From Bacillota bacterium (lineage in GTDB: Bacteria > Bacillota > Clostridia > Acetivibrionales > DSM-1351), in contig JAEZRV010000090.1 of NCBI GenBank assembly GCA_023444055.1, forward strand, positions 62,001 through 126,000: 64,000 nucleotides of DNA, written 5' to 3'. The position numbers and the translations under genes were made by a program. How positions within the stretch are numbered: position 1 is the first letter of the stretch; the number at the start of each line of letters is the position of its first letter. This document shows, piece by piece, positions 1 to 9,148 of this stretch. The notes under the pieces are model-generated. The model did not search any database. It worked only from the letters and a program-made list of their open reading frames with translations, and was not told the DNA's origin.

Positions 1-1469
1 TCGATAGTCTCTGCATTCTCTACCATATCATCGGTAATATTGGTAACCTCTACAACCCTTGCTGGTATAGGTTTTTCAGGATTTACAAAGCAACTGAATT
101 CATCAATTACCTTTCCGTCCTTAAGTTTCATTATTCCTATTTCAGTGATTTTCTCTGTTATTGGCGAGAAGCCTGTAGTTTCAAGGTCTAAAACGCAATA
201 GGTGGTGTCAATACCCTGTCCCTTAGAATTTGTGACCGAAGGCTTTTTATCAGGTGCTAAATATGCTTCAACCCCGTATATAACCTTCATATCCGGATTA
301 TCTCTACCGAGAAGCTTATGTGCTTCAGGAAAAGCCTGAACAACTCCATGATCAGTGATAGCAATGGATTTCATTCCCCAGCTCATTGCTCTTTTAATCA
401 AATCGGCGGCACTTGTCATAGCATCCATTTGGCTCATCTGAGTATGCATATGGAGCTCTACTCTCTTAACCTCTGCATTATCCTGTCTTTTAACCTTCTT
501 CATACCTTCTGTTTCTACTATGGTATTTGCAATAAGCTCAATTTCACCTGAAAATTTGCTATTGCTTGCATTTCCGGCAAGCTTAACACCCTTTGCTTTT
601 TTGAGTCTGGATAACACCTCTCCATCCTCACCTGGCTTTAAAAACGACTTACAAGCCATAGAACTTGAGCCATCGTATAAATCAAAGGAAATCAGAGTTT
701 TCCCACTTCTTAATTCCTTTGAATCAATATTTGATATTTCACCTACAATAGCTACTCTTCCCTCATCTGGTATAATGTCAGTAATTTTAATTATCGGTTC
801 CTTAATATTAGCATTCCTACCTAATATCAAAGGTGTATTTTCTTTCTTCTCACCATTTTCAACCTTTACATCTTGCTTTACTTGTGGAATTTCTTTAGGC
901 AATTCAGCAGTATTATTGCTTACTGCAGCCTTAGTTTGTTCTTTGATAAGCTGCATTTCCTTTTCGTGTGAATCCTCTTGCAGTTTCTTTAAATCTTCGC
1001 TGCTAACATTATCAACAAAGTTTATTTTATATGACGAGCCATATAAGTATTTTATGGTTTTACTAATTTTCTTATCATAACCCATGCCTTTTAAAACATC
1101 GGAAGCTATAATTTTAAAATTGAAATTAATGATATTATTTTCAACTTCATATTCTGTATTTTTCATTATTGCTTTCAAAAGAGGGTGTTTATCACTCATT
1201 GAATATAAAATATCATCTAGTTCCTTCTCAATGGGCTTTTTATCTATTCCATCAGAATATTCCACAGTAATTTTAGAATCATTTAATAAAAACCTTTTTC
1301 TTAAAAATCTATTAAGGCCTTCAATTCCTTTTACATCTATATATTTATCAGAGCTAAGCTTAATCTCAAGGATTTTACTTTTTTTCTTTAAGACTGCAGA
1401 TTCTACAATTGCAGTGCTTAAATTTCCCTCTGTATTATAATCGCTAAAAATTTCACTAACCTTCTTCAA
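1..1469 (-). CDS. polC: DNA polymerase III alpha subunit PolC, N-terminal part (3' end outside window)
   Basis: Replicative polymerase of Gram-positive bacteria; about 489 codons are in the window and the gene runs off the left edge. The translation shows an N-terminal domain, a charged linker, an OB-fold segment (about residues 225-300), the start of the PHP domain with HMHTQMSQMDA and ITDHG (about 335-370), and the inserted DnaQ-like 3'-5' exonuclease beginning with VLDLETTGFS (about 420). PHP followed by an internal exonuclease is the PolC order and distinguishes it from DnaE. I chose the TTG start at 1469 because a GGAGGGT ribosome-binding site lies six bases upstream; the nearby ATG reads into a stop within a few codons. 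Family assignment is secure; the polymerase core itself is not visible. Confidence 0.96.
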   Translation of the reverse strand, partial: MKKVSEIFSDYNTEGNLSTAIVESAVLKKKSKILEIKLSSDKYIDVKGIEGLNRFLRKRFLLNDSKITVEYSDGIDKKPIEKELDDILYSMSDKHPLLKAIMKNTEYEVENNIINFNFKIIASDVLKGMGYDKKISKTIKYLYGSSYKINFVDNVSSEDLKKLQEDSHEKEMQLIKEQTKAAVSNNTAELPKEIPQVKQDVKVENGEKKENTPLILGRNANIKEPIIKITDIIPDEGRVAIVGEISNIDSKELRSGKTLISFDLYDGSSSMACKSFLKPGEDGEVLSRLKKAKGVKLAGNASNSKFSGEIELIANTIVETEGMKKVKRQDNAEVKRVELHMHTQMSQMDAMTSAADLIKRAMSWGMKSIAITDHGVVQAFPEAHKLLGRDNPDMKVIYGVEAYLAPDKKPSVTNSKGQGIDTTYCVLDLETTGFSPITEKITEIGIMKLKDGKVIDEFSCFVNPEKPIPARVVEVTNITDDMVENAETI

Positions 1470-1472
1470 GAT

Positions 1473-1786
1473 AACCCTCCATCTCGCTGATAATGCTAGT
1501 ACACAACTAAATAAATTAAAAGTATATAGTCATTGCTTGATTGCTAAATCCATAAAAAGCTGCTCGCAGAAGTTCTCCTCCCTTTTTGACAGCTACATTA
1601 CAAACACACCATAAAAAACCACTTGTGGTTTTTTCGACTCGAAAACGCACCATATTCGTACAAACTTTATTTTCGAGTTTTTCAAGCTAAACCTCCATTT
1701 GCTAATACTGCTGGCGACACAAATAGTTAATTAAAAAGTATATATTCATTGCTTGACTGCTCAAATCCGCAAAAAGCTGCTCGCAG
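1473..1786. repeat. Diverged direct repeat pair (1473-1569 and 1688-1786) upstream of polC
   Basis: Two copies of a roughly 97-bp segment, about 80 percent alike by eye, lie in the same orientation. Both run from CCTCCAT through AAAGTATATA and TCATTGCTTGA to AAAAAGCTGCTCGCAG. The first copy contains the polC ribosome-binding site, so this looks like duplication of the polC 5' region. The second copy ends in a tight palindrome (1771-1792, AAAAAGCTGC / GCAGCTTTTT). Between the copies sits a hairpin element listed separately. From 1793 to 2040 I see only AT-rich DNA and the promoter region of the next gene. Confidence 0.7.
1613..1678 (+). repeat. Dispersed double-hairpin element, copy 1
   Basis: A tight palindrome (AAAAAACCAC TT GTGGTTTTTT) is followed directly by a second hairpin with arms ACTCGAAAA and TTTTCGAGT and a loop of about 25 nt. 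The same composite recurs in inverse orientation at 28480-28545, and the second hairpin alone at 38303-38345. Loop bases GCAC, AT and ACTTTA are shared between copies, so this is one element and not three unrelated hairpins. Confidence 0.7.
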
Positions 1787-2042
1787 CTTTTTGATATGCG
1801 AAGAGAACCATGAATAAACAAAATGTAAACTTCGCATTTTTATGTATGTAATTATTATATAAAATAGTCAGCGCTTTGTCATGTGTAGAATTATCCTAAG
1901 ATAAGCCTACTTTTAACATATTTGAGTCACAAATTATTATTGATAAGATAAAAATGCAAAAATATTTACTATACATGTAATATTTACCCACAAACTTGAA
2001 ATACTATTATTATAGAATAAATTTTTTAAGGGGGAGATATTC

Positions 2043-2336
2043 ATGGATTTAATTAAGAGTTACAGCTTGGTTAAAAGTCAGAATTGCTATGACCTTGTTC
2101 TCTATTTTGATGCAGGGGCAATGGATGCCGAATTCTCTAATGAATTAGGTGATTTTGGAGAATTTGAGGAACTTGATAAGGGTAGTAGTAGTCTCAACCA
2201 AAGCATAATGCAAAGTATTTCAGAAAAATTCCCGGACATAGAAATTAATACTGTAAAAATTATGGTTGGTACTGTACTTCTTTCATCCTTTGTAATGACA
2301 CCATCCCCTTCTATTCAAATAAAAAATATATCATAG
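2043..2336 (+). CDS. Small protein equal to the N-terminal module of the downstream LysM protein
   Basis: A 97-residue protein of unknown function. Its first residues (MDLIKSYSLVKSQ, then YDLVLYFDAG) are almost identical to those of the LysM protein at 2812, and similarity continues to a hydrophobic stretch near residues 76-88 (VLLSSFVMTPSPS). It then ends where the LysM protein continues into its amine-oxidase-like and LysM domains. The start has a strong GGGGGAGAT site, and the upstream bases also resemble those of the LysM gene. It is either a stand-alone copy of the module or a duplicate that lost its C-terminal domains. A perfect terminator follows at 2501. Confidence 0.75.
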   Translation: MDLIKSYSLVKSQNCYDLVLYFDAGAMDAEFSNELGDFGEFEELDKGSSSLNQSIMQSISEKFPDIEINTVKIMVGTVLLSSFVMTPSPSIQIKNIS

Positions 2337-2500
2337 CATTAATGATGGAGTAATTTTTCATATTTATTTATATAAAGACATAGCTCCCACTGCGTTCAAC
2401 TCAAGGGACTTGCAAAGTGTAGCTCAGCCATGCTGTTATTTAGGTTAGTAACAATCAAGAACACATACTGTGGTTAATAATACTTTTTTGCTCAACCTCA

Positions 2501-2541
2501 AAAAAGGCACTGAATTTTTTTTTAGAATTCAGTGCCTTTTT
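2501..2541 (+). terminator. Rho-independent terminator
   Basis: A 16-bp perfect stem (AAAAAGGCACTGAATT / AATTCAGTGCCTTTTT) with a short T-rich loop. It closes the 2043 transcription unit. The remainder of the 2337-2811 spacer shows no gene. Confidence 0.85.
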
Positions 2542-2811
2542 GTACAGAAATACTGTTCCAATTTGACAATCTCTTCTTAAACGTTAAGTTATCTCAACTT
2601 TTCCAAATAGAAATAGCAGGTGATTAGACATACCAATAGCAAGTTGGAGATATTTTGCATGAATTAATTTGGAATTATAGAATGCTGTTCTAGCAAGCTA
2701 AATTTCACGGAAGCTAAAATTTAAACTCTGACAAATAATTAAAAAGTGTAATATTTTTCTAATTTCTAGAAATACTAAATTTAACATGATTTATTAAAGG
2801 GGGAGATACCA

Positions 2812-4596
2812 ATGGATTTAATTAAAAGTTATAGTTTGGTAAAAAGCCAAGATGGCTACGACCTTGTTCTCTATTTTGATGCAGGAGATATGAATGTTGA
2901 GTTTGCAAGTGAATTTGACTCAACGGATAATGATAAGGACAATCGTCTAAATCAAAATATAGTTCAACAAATAGCCCAAAAGTTTCCTAATATAAAGATT
3001 AACTCCGTTAAAGTAATGGCCGGAGCAGTACTTATTTCATCCTTCATGATAGCATCAACGCCAAATGTCAAAGCAACTGGAACAACCTCAGAAAACATTA
3101 CACAGGCTCAAAGTGCATATAACTACAATGTTAATATTTCAATAAATGGTAAAGTCCAGGCTTTTCAGAATAAGGCAATGATATATAATGACATCACATA
3201 TGTTTCTATATATGAGTTTGGTCATGCCATAGGTGCAAATGTTTGGTCAAATAGCACAAGCAACACTGTTGGAATAGTCAAAAACAATACAAATATTGCC
3301 TTTGTAAGAGGCTCATCTGCCGCACGTGTAAATGGAATCCAAACATCCATGCCTCCTTCAGTAACAATTGGTGATACTACTTATGCACCACTTAAATTTT
3401 TAGCTGAAAACTTAGGCTATTCAGTAACATACAATAGTTCTACAAAGGCAGTAGATATTGCTAGTAATAATACTCAATATACCGTGTTAGCAGGCGATAC
3501 GCTCTGGACGATCTCTCAAAAATATGGCATCACGGTAGATAATCTAAAAAGTGCAAATAATCTTACAAGTGATGTCCTTCAAATTGGACAGACCCTTACA
3601 ATACCTAAAGCTATGACACCTACTGTTTCTCAGGATAAGTACACCGTTGTGTCTGGCGATACGCTTTGGAAAATTTCTCAGAAATATGGTATTTCTGTAG
3701 ATAGCCTTAAAAGTGCAAATAATTTAACCAGCGATATTCTTCAGATTGGGCAAACCATTACAATACCTAAAACTACTGTGAATACTACACCAACACCTAG
3801 TACTTCACTAGATAAATATACTGTAGTAGCTGGGGATACACTCTGGAGTATCTCTCAAAAATTCGGTATAACAGTAGCCAGCCTTAAAAGCGCCAATAAT
3901 CTTACAAGTGATATTCTTAAAATAGGGCAAACTCTTAATATTCCCAAACCTACTGGCAGTTCTACTCTGACACCATCAAATAATACTACCTGGCCAGCTG
4001 TAACCTATATTGTACAAGCTGGTGATACCGTCACATCAATATCTAAGAAGTTTGGGGTATCAGCGGATAATATATTAAAATACAATTATATGGATTATGA
4101 TGATTGGTTTGATGCAGGAGATAAAATAGCAATTTCTGGTTATGCACCTAGAGTATATACTGTCACACGTGGACAATCGAGCGCACCAGCACAACGAGGA
4201 GCATTGGTTGACTGGGTCCTAGAAGGGCAGTATCTAGTTAAGCGTAATGATACTTTTACAATAGTTGATGTTGATACAGGAAAGCAGTTTAAGGCTAAAA
4301 TGTTGGGCGGCTATAACCATATTGATATAGAGCCTCTAACTTATTCTGATACGGCCGTCATGAAAAGTCTATTTGGTACTTGGCAATGGTCCCCTAGAGC
4401 AGTCGTGATATATATTGACGGAATGAATATTGCAGCCTCACTATCCGGTATGCCACATGATGTTGATACAATTGATAATGGAGTAACAGGGCATTTTGAT
4501 TTATACATGAAGAATAGCACATCACACAGCAGTACAGCATCTACAGCATATATGCAACAACATGCAAACATGGTTTTAAAGGCAGCCTGGCAATAA
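2812..4596 (+). CDS. Multi-LysM cell-wall/spore-associated protein with copper-amine-oxidase-like domain
   Basis: A 594-residue peptidoglycan-binding protein. Domains in order: the module shared with the 2043 protein (1-85), ending in a hydrophobic segment (VLISSFMIAS) that may anchor or export it; a copper-amine-oxidase N-terminal-like repeat region (about 100-220, with VNGIQ and APLKFLAENLGY); LysM repeats starting near residues 222, 276, 335 and 397 (YTVLAGDTLW, YTVVSGDTLW, YTVVAGDTLW, YIVQAGDTVT); and a C-terminal domain of about 150 residues with conserved-looking HIDIEPL and GHFDLYMKNS that I do not recognise. LysM binds N-acetylglucosamine in peptidoglycan or chitin. No classical signal peptide is seen. 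The start has GGGGGAGAT upstream. Confidence 0.88.
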   Translation: MDLIKSYSLVKSQDGYDLVLYFDAGDMNVEFASEFDSTDNDKDNRLNQNIVQQIAQKFPNIKINSVKVMAGAVLISSFMIASTPNVKATGTTSENITQAQSAYNYNVNISINGKVQAFQNKAMIYNDITYVSIYEFGHAIGANVWSNSTSNTVGIVKNNTNIAFVRGSSAARVNGIQTSMPPSVTIGDTTYAPLKFLAENLGYSVTYNSSTKAVDIASNNTQYTVLAGDTLWTISQKYGITVDNLKSANNLTSDVLQIGQTLTIPKAMTPTVSQDKYTVVSGDTLWKISQKYGISVDSLKSANNLTSDILQIGQTITIPKTTVNTTPTPSTSLDKYTVVAGDTLWSISQKFGITVASLKSANNLTSDILKIGQTLNIPKPTGSSTLTPSNNTTWPAVTYIVQAGDTVTSISKKFGVSADNILKYNYMDYDDWFDAGDKIAISGYAPRVYTVTRGQSSAPAQRGALVDWVLEGQYLVKRNDTFTIVDVDTGKQFKAKMLGGYNHIDIEPLTYSDTAVMKSLFGTWQWSPRAVVIYIDGMNIAASLSGMPHDVDTIDNGVTGHFDLYMKNSTSHSSTASTAYMQQHANMVLKAAWQ

Positions 4597-4627
4597 AATA
4601 TTTGTTAAAAAGGAACCTAAAAACAGC

Positions 4628-4669
4628 AAAAAAACTGGATGCCTCCTGCAATCTACAGAAGACATCCAG
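4628..4669 (-). terminator. Rho-independent terminator of the acyltransferase gene
   Basis: Read on the minus strand, a 14-bp stem (CTGGATGTCTTCTG / CAGGAGGCATCCAG, two G-U pairs) is followed by seven T. The G-U pairs become C-A mismatches on the plus strand, so this terminator works for the minus-strand gene ending at 4822. Confidence 0.8.
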
Positions 4670-4821
4670 CATTAGTGCCTAAAACATAAATAGAAAATTA
4701 TGTGTCCAGAAAACTGGGTACATATCACTTAGATCTAACATATAGGGGTCAGTTCACTGCGTTTAGAGGTTTTAAGTTAACGTAAGTCACTAAAATTCCG
4801 CCCCAATAGTGTTTTATATGG

Positions 4822-5967
4822 CTATATCAAATACTTATTTACAATTGGAATCTTTGAAAGTATAAAATACACCCCTATACTTAGCATAAAAACTACTATT
4901 ACTAATATTGGAATAGTAAAAAGTGTATTTGCTTCTGGAAATGTTAAATTCAGACTTCGCAACAAATCAATAAAAGCAATGTGAACTAAGTAAATGCAAA
5001 AACTTGCTTTAGAGATATAACTAATTATTTTTCTCTTTTTACCCGAGCTTGCTTTAGCTTCTTGTTGTCCCCTGCAATTATAATTTTTAATAAATAAAAA
5101 CAATGCAGTGGCCATTGCTGCCACATTTGGTGTCATTCCCTCTAAATATGTGGTACTTACAGCACCCTTTGATGTTGACGAAAAAGCCGTGCCCCCTATT
5201 GTTACTAACAACCCAATTATTCCAAGGAAATAAATTATATAGTTGGTTCTCTTTTTTAGTGTATATTTGTGCAAGTAATGTCCCAATACAAAATATCCTA
5301 TTGCAGAATAAACCATATCTATAGAATATTGGCGTACCATTCCTTTTATAAGCGAGAATGGACGGAATTGAATAGCAAATGGCAAAATAATGCCTAATAT
5401 AACCCATACAATTAATAAATACTCCAGTTGCTGTTTCTCTGCCCTATCCGTAAATACTCGTAGTATTGGCAAAAGAGAATATATTAAAATTACAATATAT
5501 AAATAATATAAGTGGGTTTGAGTATTAAATGTACAGATATTCTTAACAGATTTTAATATTACTGAATAATCAATGTACCCTATATTTTTATATGCTGTTA
5601 GGATATCTATCGCCTCATAAAATGCAGCCCAAACAAAAAGGGCACAAGTTATTCTTAACAAATATTTAGTAAAAATCTGTTTTATTGTAATAACCTTATC
5701 CGCTTTAAGAAATAATACTCCGCTACACATTAAGAAAATAGGTACTGCCCACCGTATAATAGAGCCAAAAAATAAAGCTATGCTCCAGTTAAAAGACGCT
5801 ATTTTTAAAGTAACAAGAGGTGTTGCACTAATATGTATTGTTATAACACCTAAAATAGCAAGTAGCTTAAGTGTGTCTACAAAAGTTACTCTATTACTCG
5901 GTAGTGATTGAGATATAGTTTGTTTATCTTCTTGTAAGGTTTCTATAAATGCAGTGCTGTTATTCAA
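4822..5967 (-). CDS. Acyltransferase 3 family membrane protein
   Basis: A 381-residue polytopic membrane protein of the acyltransferase-3 family, which O-acetylates or acylates cell-surface carbohydrates. Near the N-terminus it carries the family's FVDTLKLLAILGVITIH motif with the conserved His (about residue 43), followed by about ten hydrophobic helices, VPIFLMCSGVLF in the second helix region, and a short basic C-terminus. The closest described type is WecH/YiaH-like; the substrate cannot be told. The TTG start at 5967 is supported by GGAGG eight bases upstream. It stands alone, with its own terminator at 4628. Confidence 0.88.
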   Translation of the reverse strand: MNNSTAFIETLQEDKQTISQSLPSNRVTFVDTLKLLAILGVITIHISATPLVTLKIASFNWSIALFFGSIIRWAVPIFLMCSGVLFLKADKVITIKQIFTKYLLRITCALFVWAAFYEAIDILTAYKNIGYIDYSVILKSVKNICTFNTQTHLYYLYIVILIYSLLPILRVFTDRAEKQQLEYLLIVWVILGIILPFAIQFRPFSLIKGMVRQYSIDMVYSAIGYFVLGHYLHKYTLKKRTNYIIYFLGIIGLLVTIGGTAFSSTSKGAVSTTYLEGMTPNVAAMATALFLFIKNYNCRGQQEAKASSGKKRKIISYISKASFCIYLVHIAFIDLLRSLNLTFPEANTLFTIPILVIVVFMLSIGVYFILSKIPIVNKYLI

Positions 5968-6255
5968 TTTGATTCCTCCTGAGTTTAATTATTATCAGTC
6001 ATTGTATTGTACCATATATGAAAGATAAATAAAAATCTAAGATATATCTAAGCTCGCTAGTGCAAGTGCTAATATAATTTATAATATGTGTCTATTATGG
6101 TTGAGATCTATAATTACACACGTCTTTTACATACTTCAAAAATTCAGTTTAGCTATTTTTCCATTAAATAACTTCTCACGCCATCACATAATCAACCTTT
6201 TGAAAAAATCAACAATTAAGAAAATAGCTTTAATCTCAGCATGGTGAACCCATAA
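5968..6255. other. Intergenic region without recognised gene
   Basis: AT-rich spacer of about 290 bases that should hold the promoter of the minus-strand acyltransferase. I see no RNA gene, repeat or further coding frame in it. Confidence 0.5.
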
Positions 6256-6298
6256 CAAAAAGGCTTGACTCCGATAGTGTATCGAAATCAAGCCTTTA
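6256..6298 (-). terminator. Rho-independent terminator
   Basis: On the minus strand, AAGGCTTGA and TCAAGCCTT pair around an inner ATTTCGAT/ATCGGAGT stem and are followed by TTTTTG. It terminates the dockerin gene that ends at 6359. Confidence 0.8.
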
Positions 6299-6358
6299 TA
6301 GCATACAGAAATATTAACAGTTAATCCTATCAATTTCTATACATAATAAAGTTTTTAA

Positions 6359-7999
6359 TTAGTAAACTAATTTAAAAAGCAAGTCATAATCGCCTTGTTC
6401 AATTGCTCCATCACGGTTCATATCTGCCATTACATTATAATAACCATATTGACCGTACATAGCATATCCACGCATTTCTTCAATCATTGCACTGAGGTCT
6501 AATGAATCGACTACTCCGTCATTGTAAACATCACCTATTAATGCATTACATTGTGGTAAATTACCAATATATATTGATTTGTCGACACCATAGGTATAAT
6601 CAGTAAACCTTCCCTTAAATCCAAATTCGTTTCCAGTTTGTGTATATAATGGGTGGTAAAAATCTTCATACTCAGCATTTGTTCTTAAAAAGTATAATTT
6701 ACTCGTGTAATCACCACGATCATCCCATGTAGCGTCAATCTGCAACCAGATATCATTAATCTTTACTATATCCCAAGCATGATTTCCACCTGAAACTGGA
6801 CAATTTTGTATCCCCACTTTATCTAATAGTAATGACATACCTAATGCATAGCCTTCACAAACTGTTGAGTCGCAGAGAAATATTGAATTTATACAATGAT
6901 ATTCTGAATCTGATGTATCACCTGAAGTATACTCTACTTTCTGTGCCACATAATTATATAATGCTCTAATTTTTTGATAATCATTCATACCATCTTCGAT
7001 ATAGTTATCTACAGCATATTGAACTTCTTGATCCACTAAAGATTTTGTAATTGGCTGTTTCTCAAACGCCACTATATTTTTTTGAAATACAGATTTAATA
7101 GCTGAATCCCAATTTAGATATTGTTGTCTTGTTGTAATGTTATTAATAGATGTAAAATTACATCCGCTGAAACTATCATCAATTGCTGTAATATATTGTG
7201 TTATGTTTAAATTTTGTAAGTAAGCTACATTCTCAAATGATCTATATTGTATTTTTGTAACACTATTAGGGAATGTAAAACTTGTTGCACTTTTTTTAGA
7301 TGGATACCATTCTAAAGTAGTCTTATCATAATTATAAAGGACACCATCTTCACTGGAGAATCTAGTGTTTCCTTGCATAACTTCGATAGTAGTTAAGTTT
7401 TGAAATGAATTTTTATTTATCGCTTCACCTGTACTACTATGGGTTCCTGTATAATTTGCAGGTATTCTTAATGTCTGTACATTTGTGCATTTTTCTAAGG
7501 AGTTGATCTGACATTCTATAAATGTACTAGGAAATTCCATTATTTGAGCAGTATTCATTTGTGGATATCTCATTAGCTTTGTTTGTGCTTTGTCATATAA
7601 AACACCGTTTATATCACAGTAGTATGGATTTGCATTATCTACCTCTATATTTACCAAGCTAGTCATTTTTACAAATGGTGAATTATCTATAGATGTAATA
7701 TTAGTGCCTATATTAATCTGGGTGATATTAGTATCCCAGCTTAATCCGGACCAAGGTATTTTTGTTATATTATATGTAACACCACCTGATATAAGTTGAG
7801 CAGGTATTGTAACTTCAGTGTTGCTTCCTAAATATGTTTTTATTTCACCATCTGTATTGAACCTCCACAATCCATCATCAGAAGTCAATTCCGTTGCTGC
7901 ACATGCGATATTTGATTGAACCCCCAATAAGAATATTACAGCAATAAGCATAGTAAATGTAAACATCACAAATTTAGAGTTCTTAATTAATTTCTTCAT
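6359..7999 (-). CDS. Secreted leucine-rich-repeat / transglutaminase-like protein with C-terminal type I dockerin
   Basis: A 546-residue exported protein. A signal peptide (1-34, cleavage after a motif ending ACAA) is followed by BspA-type leucine-rich repeats (about 60-310, LRR_5 style). Next comes a transglutaminase-like domain whose apparent catalytic triad is Cys near 379 (STVCEGYA), His near 406 (GGNHAWD) and Asp near 422 (QIDATWDD). The last 60 residues are a dockerin with two calcium-loop repeats (GDVYNDGVVDSLDLS and ADMNRDGAIEQGDYD). A dockerin docks proteins onto a cohesin scaffold, so this is probably a cellulosome- or surface-attached protease or cross-linking enzyme. No scaffoldin gene is in the window. 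Start ATG has AAGGAGAT; the promoter and a cre-like operator lie at 8035-8086. Confidence 0.92.
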   Translation of the reverse strand: MKKLIKNSKFVMFTFTMLIAVIFLLGVQSNIACAATELTSDDGLWRFNTDGEIKTYLGSNTEVTIPAQLISGGVTYNITKIPWSGLSWDTNITQINIGTNITSIDNSPFVKMTSLVNIEVDNANPYYCDINGVLYDKAQTKLMRYPQMNTAQIMEFPSTFIECQINSLEKCTNVQTLRIPANYTGTHSSTGEAINKNSFQNLTTIEVMQGNTRFSSEDGVLYNYDKTTLEWYPSKKSATSFTFPNSVTKIQYRSFENVAYLQNLNITQYITAIDDSFSGCNFTSINNITTRQQYLNWDSAIKSVFQKNIVAFEKQPITKSLVDQEVQYAVDNYIEDGMNDYQKIRALYNYVAQKVEYTSGDTSDSEYHCINSIFLCDSTVCEGYALGMSLLLDKVGIQNCPVSGGNHAWDIVKINDIWLQIDATWDDRGDYTSKLYFLRTNAEYEDFYHPLYTQTGNEFGFKGRFTDYTYGVDKSIYIGNLPQCNALIGDVYNDGVVDSLDLSAMIEEMRGYAMYGQYGYYNVMADMNRDGAIEQGDYDLLFKLVY

Positions 8000-8034
8000 A
8001 TTATCTCCTTCGTTATTTAGTTACTTGTATTTTT

Positions 8035-8086
8035 TGCAATCGATTACAACGTTTTACATTATAACGAAATAAAACTAAAATTTCAA
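8035..8086 (-). promoter_or_regulatory. Promoter with cre-like operator for the dockerin gene
   Basis: On the minus strand TTGAAA (8086-8081), a 17-base spacer and TATAAT (8063-8058) form a strong SigA promoter. Nine bases downstream sits TGTAATCGATTGCA (8048-8035), which matches the CcpA/LacI-family cre pattern TGWAANCGNTNWCA at 13 of 14 positions. A site over the transcription start would repress, which suits carbon-catabolite control of a polysaccharide-related gene. The binding protein is inferred. The rest of the 8087-8340 spacer shows nothing recognisable. Confidence 0.6.
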
Positions 8087-8353
8087 TAATAATTAACAAT
8101 TAATCAAATAATTAACTCAGAAATTCTAAAATATCGAGTCTAAAATTTAATCATATTGGATGAAATATCTCCTCTCTGGATGCCACCTTTTATATATACG
8201 GCTAGATAATATAACGAATAATTTAATTTCAAAACATCTCGCTTATTGTAAGTATAATCAAACATTTTCAAAAAAAAGCGAAATTTCTAGTAAGTTATGC
8301 CGAATCATGGTAAAATACACAAGTATCTATTATTAATCAAGGAGGTAAGGTAC

Positions 8354-8380
8354 ATGCCGGCTCCTAATTTTGGGTGCTAG
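8354..8380 (+). other. Eight-codon leader reading frame ahead of the DUF975 gene
   Basis: The best ribosome-binding site in this region (AAGGAGG, 8339-8345) is placed for the ATG at 8354. That ATG opens a frame of only eight codons (MPAPNFGC, then TAG). The DUF975 frame begins beside or within it, at TTG 8370 or ATG 8397, in another phase. This could be a translational-coupling leader or the scar of a frameshift at the gene's 5' end. Confidence 0.45.
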
Positions 8381-8396
8381 GCAGTCCCAGAAAAAA

Positions 8397-8945
8397 ATGA
8401 GAACATCAAGTGAGCTAAAAGCAATAGCAAAAGAAAGTTTAAAGGGCAATTATGGTAGTGCAATTTGTGCAATGCTTTTGTACATACTTGTATCTATGGT
8501 ACCACTTTGCTCTCCAGCAATGCTAGCTGGTTATTGTAAATTCAGTACAAAGCTCGTTAGAAAAGAAAGTACCGATGCAGCAACTATTTTTCAAGGATTC
8601 AACATATTTGGAAAGGCCTTATGGCTTAATATAATAATGGCATTCTTTATATATCTTTGGAGTCTATTATTAATTATTCCAGGAATAGTTAAAGCAATTT
8701 CATATTCTATGGCTCCGTACATACTTGCAGATAATCCTGAAATGACTGCAAGAGAAGCATTACGTGCCAGCAAAGAATTGATGCATGGAAAAAAAGGCAA
8801 ATTATTTTATATTGGATTATCATTTATAGGATGGTATCTATTAGGATGTATTACTTTGGGAATAGGTTTCATTTGGATTGCTCCATATATGCAGACAACT
8901 ATTGCTGCATTCTACAATGATGCAATAGGCGGTTCAAATACTTAA
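8397..8945 (+). CDS. DUF975 family integral membrane protein
   Basis: About 182 residues beginning MRTSSELKAIAKESL, which is the usual start of this family. Hydrophobic helices follow, with the family-typical AKESLKGNYGSA segment and a conserved membrane block near residues 80-110. The function is unknown; family members are predicted multi-pass membrane proteins. The frame can be extended upstream to TTG 8370, but ATG 8397 gives the family N-terminus. It has no good ribosome-binding site of its own: the strong site at 8339 serves the eight-codon leader, so translation may depend on termination and re-initiation. A long hairpin terminator follows. Confidence 0.82.
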   Translation: MRTSSELKAIAKESLKGNYGSAICAMLLYILVSMVPLCSPAMLAGYCKFSTKLVRKESTDAATIFQGFNIFGKALWLNIIMAFFIYLWSLLLIIPGIVKAISYSMAPYILADNPEMTAREALRASKELMHGKKGKLFYIGLSFIGWYLLGCITLGIGFIWIAPYMQTTIAAFYNDAIGGSNT

Positions 8946-9027
8946 AAATATTTAAACCCTTATACTTAAGTTTACTTTAGGTTAACGTAATCTTTTGAGA
9001 TTATATAATCTATTATTACACGCATAT

Positions 9028-9103
9028 AGGAAGCTGTCTCATAAACTTTACTACATTTTAGTAATAAATATAATGTAGTGGTTGATGAGACAGCTTCCTT
9101 TTT
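9028..9103. terminator. Long hairpin terminator between convergent genes
   Basis: Arms AGGAAGCTGTCTCAT and ATGAGACAGCTTCCT enclose a second pairing (ACTACATT / AATGTAGT) and are followed by TTTTT on the plus strand. It can serve both the DUF975 gene and the minus-strand gene ending at 9149. It resembles the long hairpins at 21295, 23412 and 54166 in size and in the AGCTGT/AGCCCC-like arms. Confidence 0.8.
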
Positions 9104-9148
9104 GTATGTAAATACGTAAATTAAGTAACTACTTTTTTTAGTTATACT

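Noticed and set aside
4690..4810. Insertion-sequence end suggested by CCAGAAAACTGG near 4705
   Set aside because: Only one short palindrome, no transposase or matching opposite end.
6359..7999. Evidence for a full cellulosome gene cluster
   Set aside because: Only one dockerin gene is present and no cohesin or scaffoldin is in the window, so only the dockerin itself is claimed.
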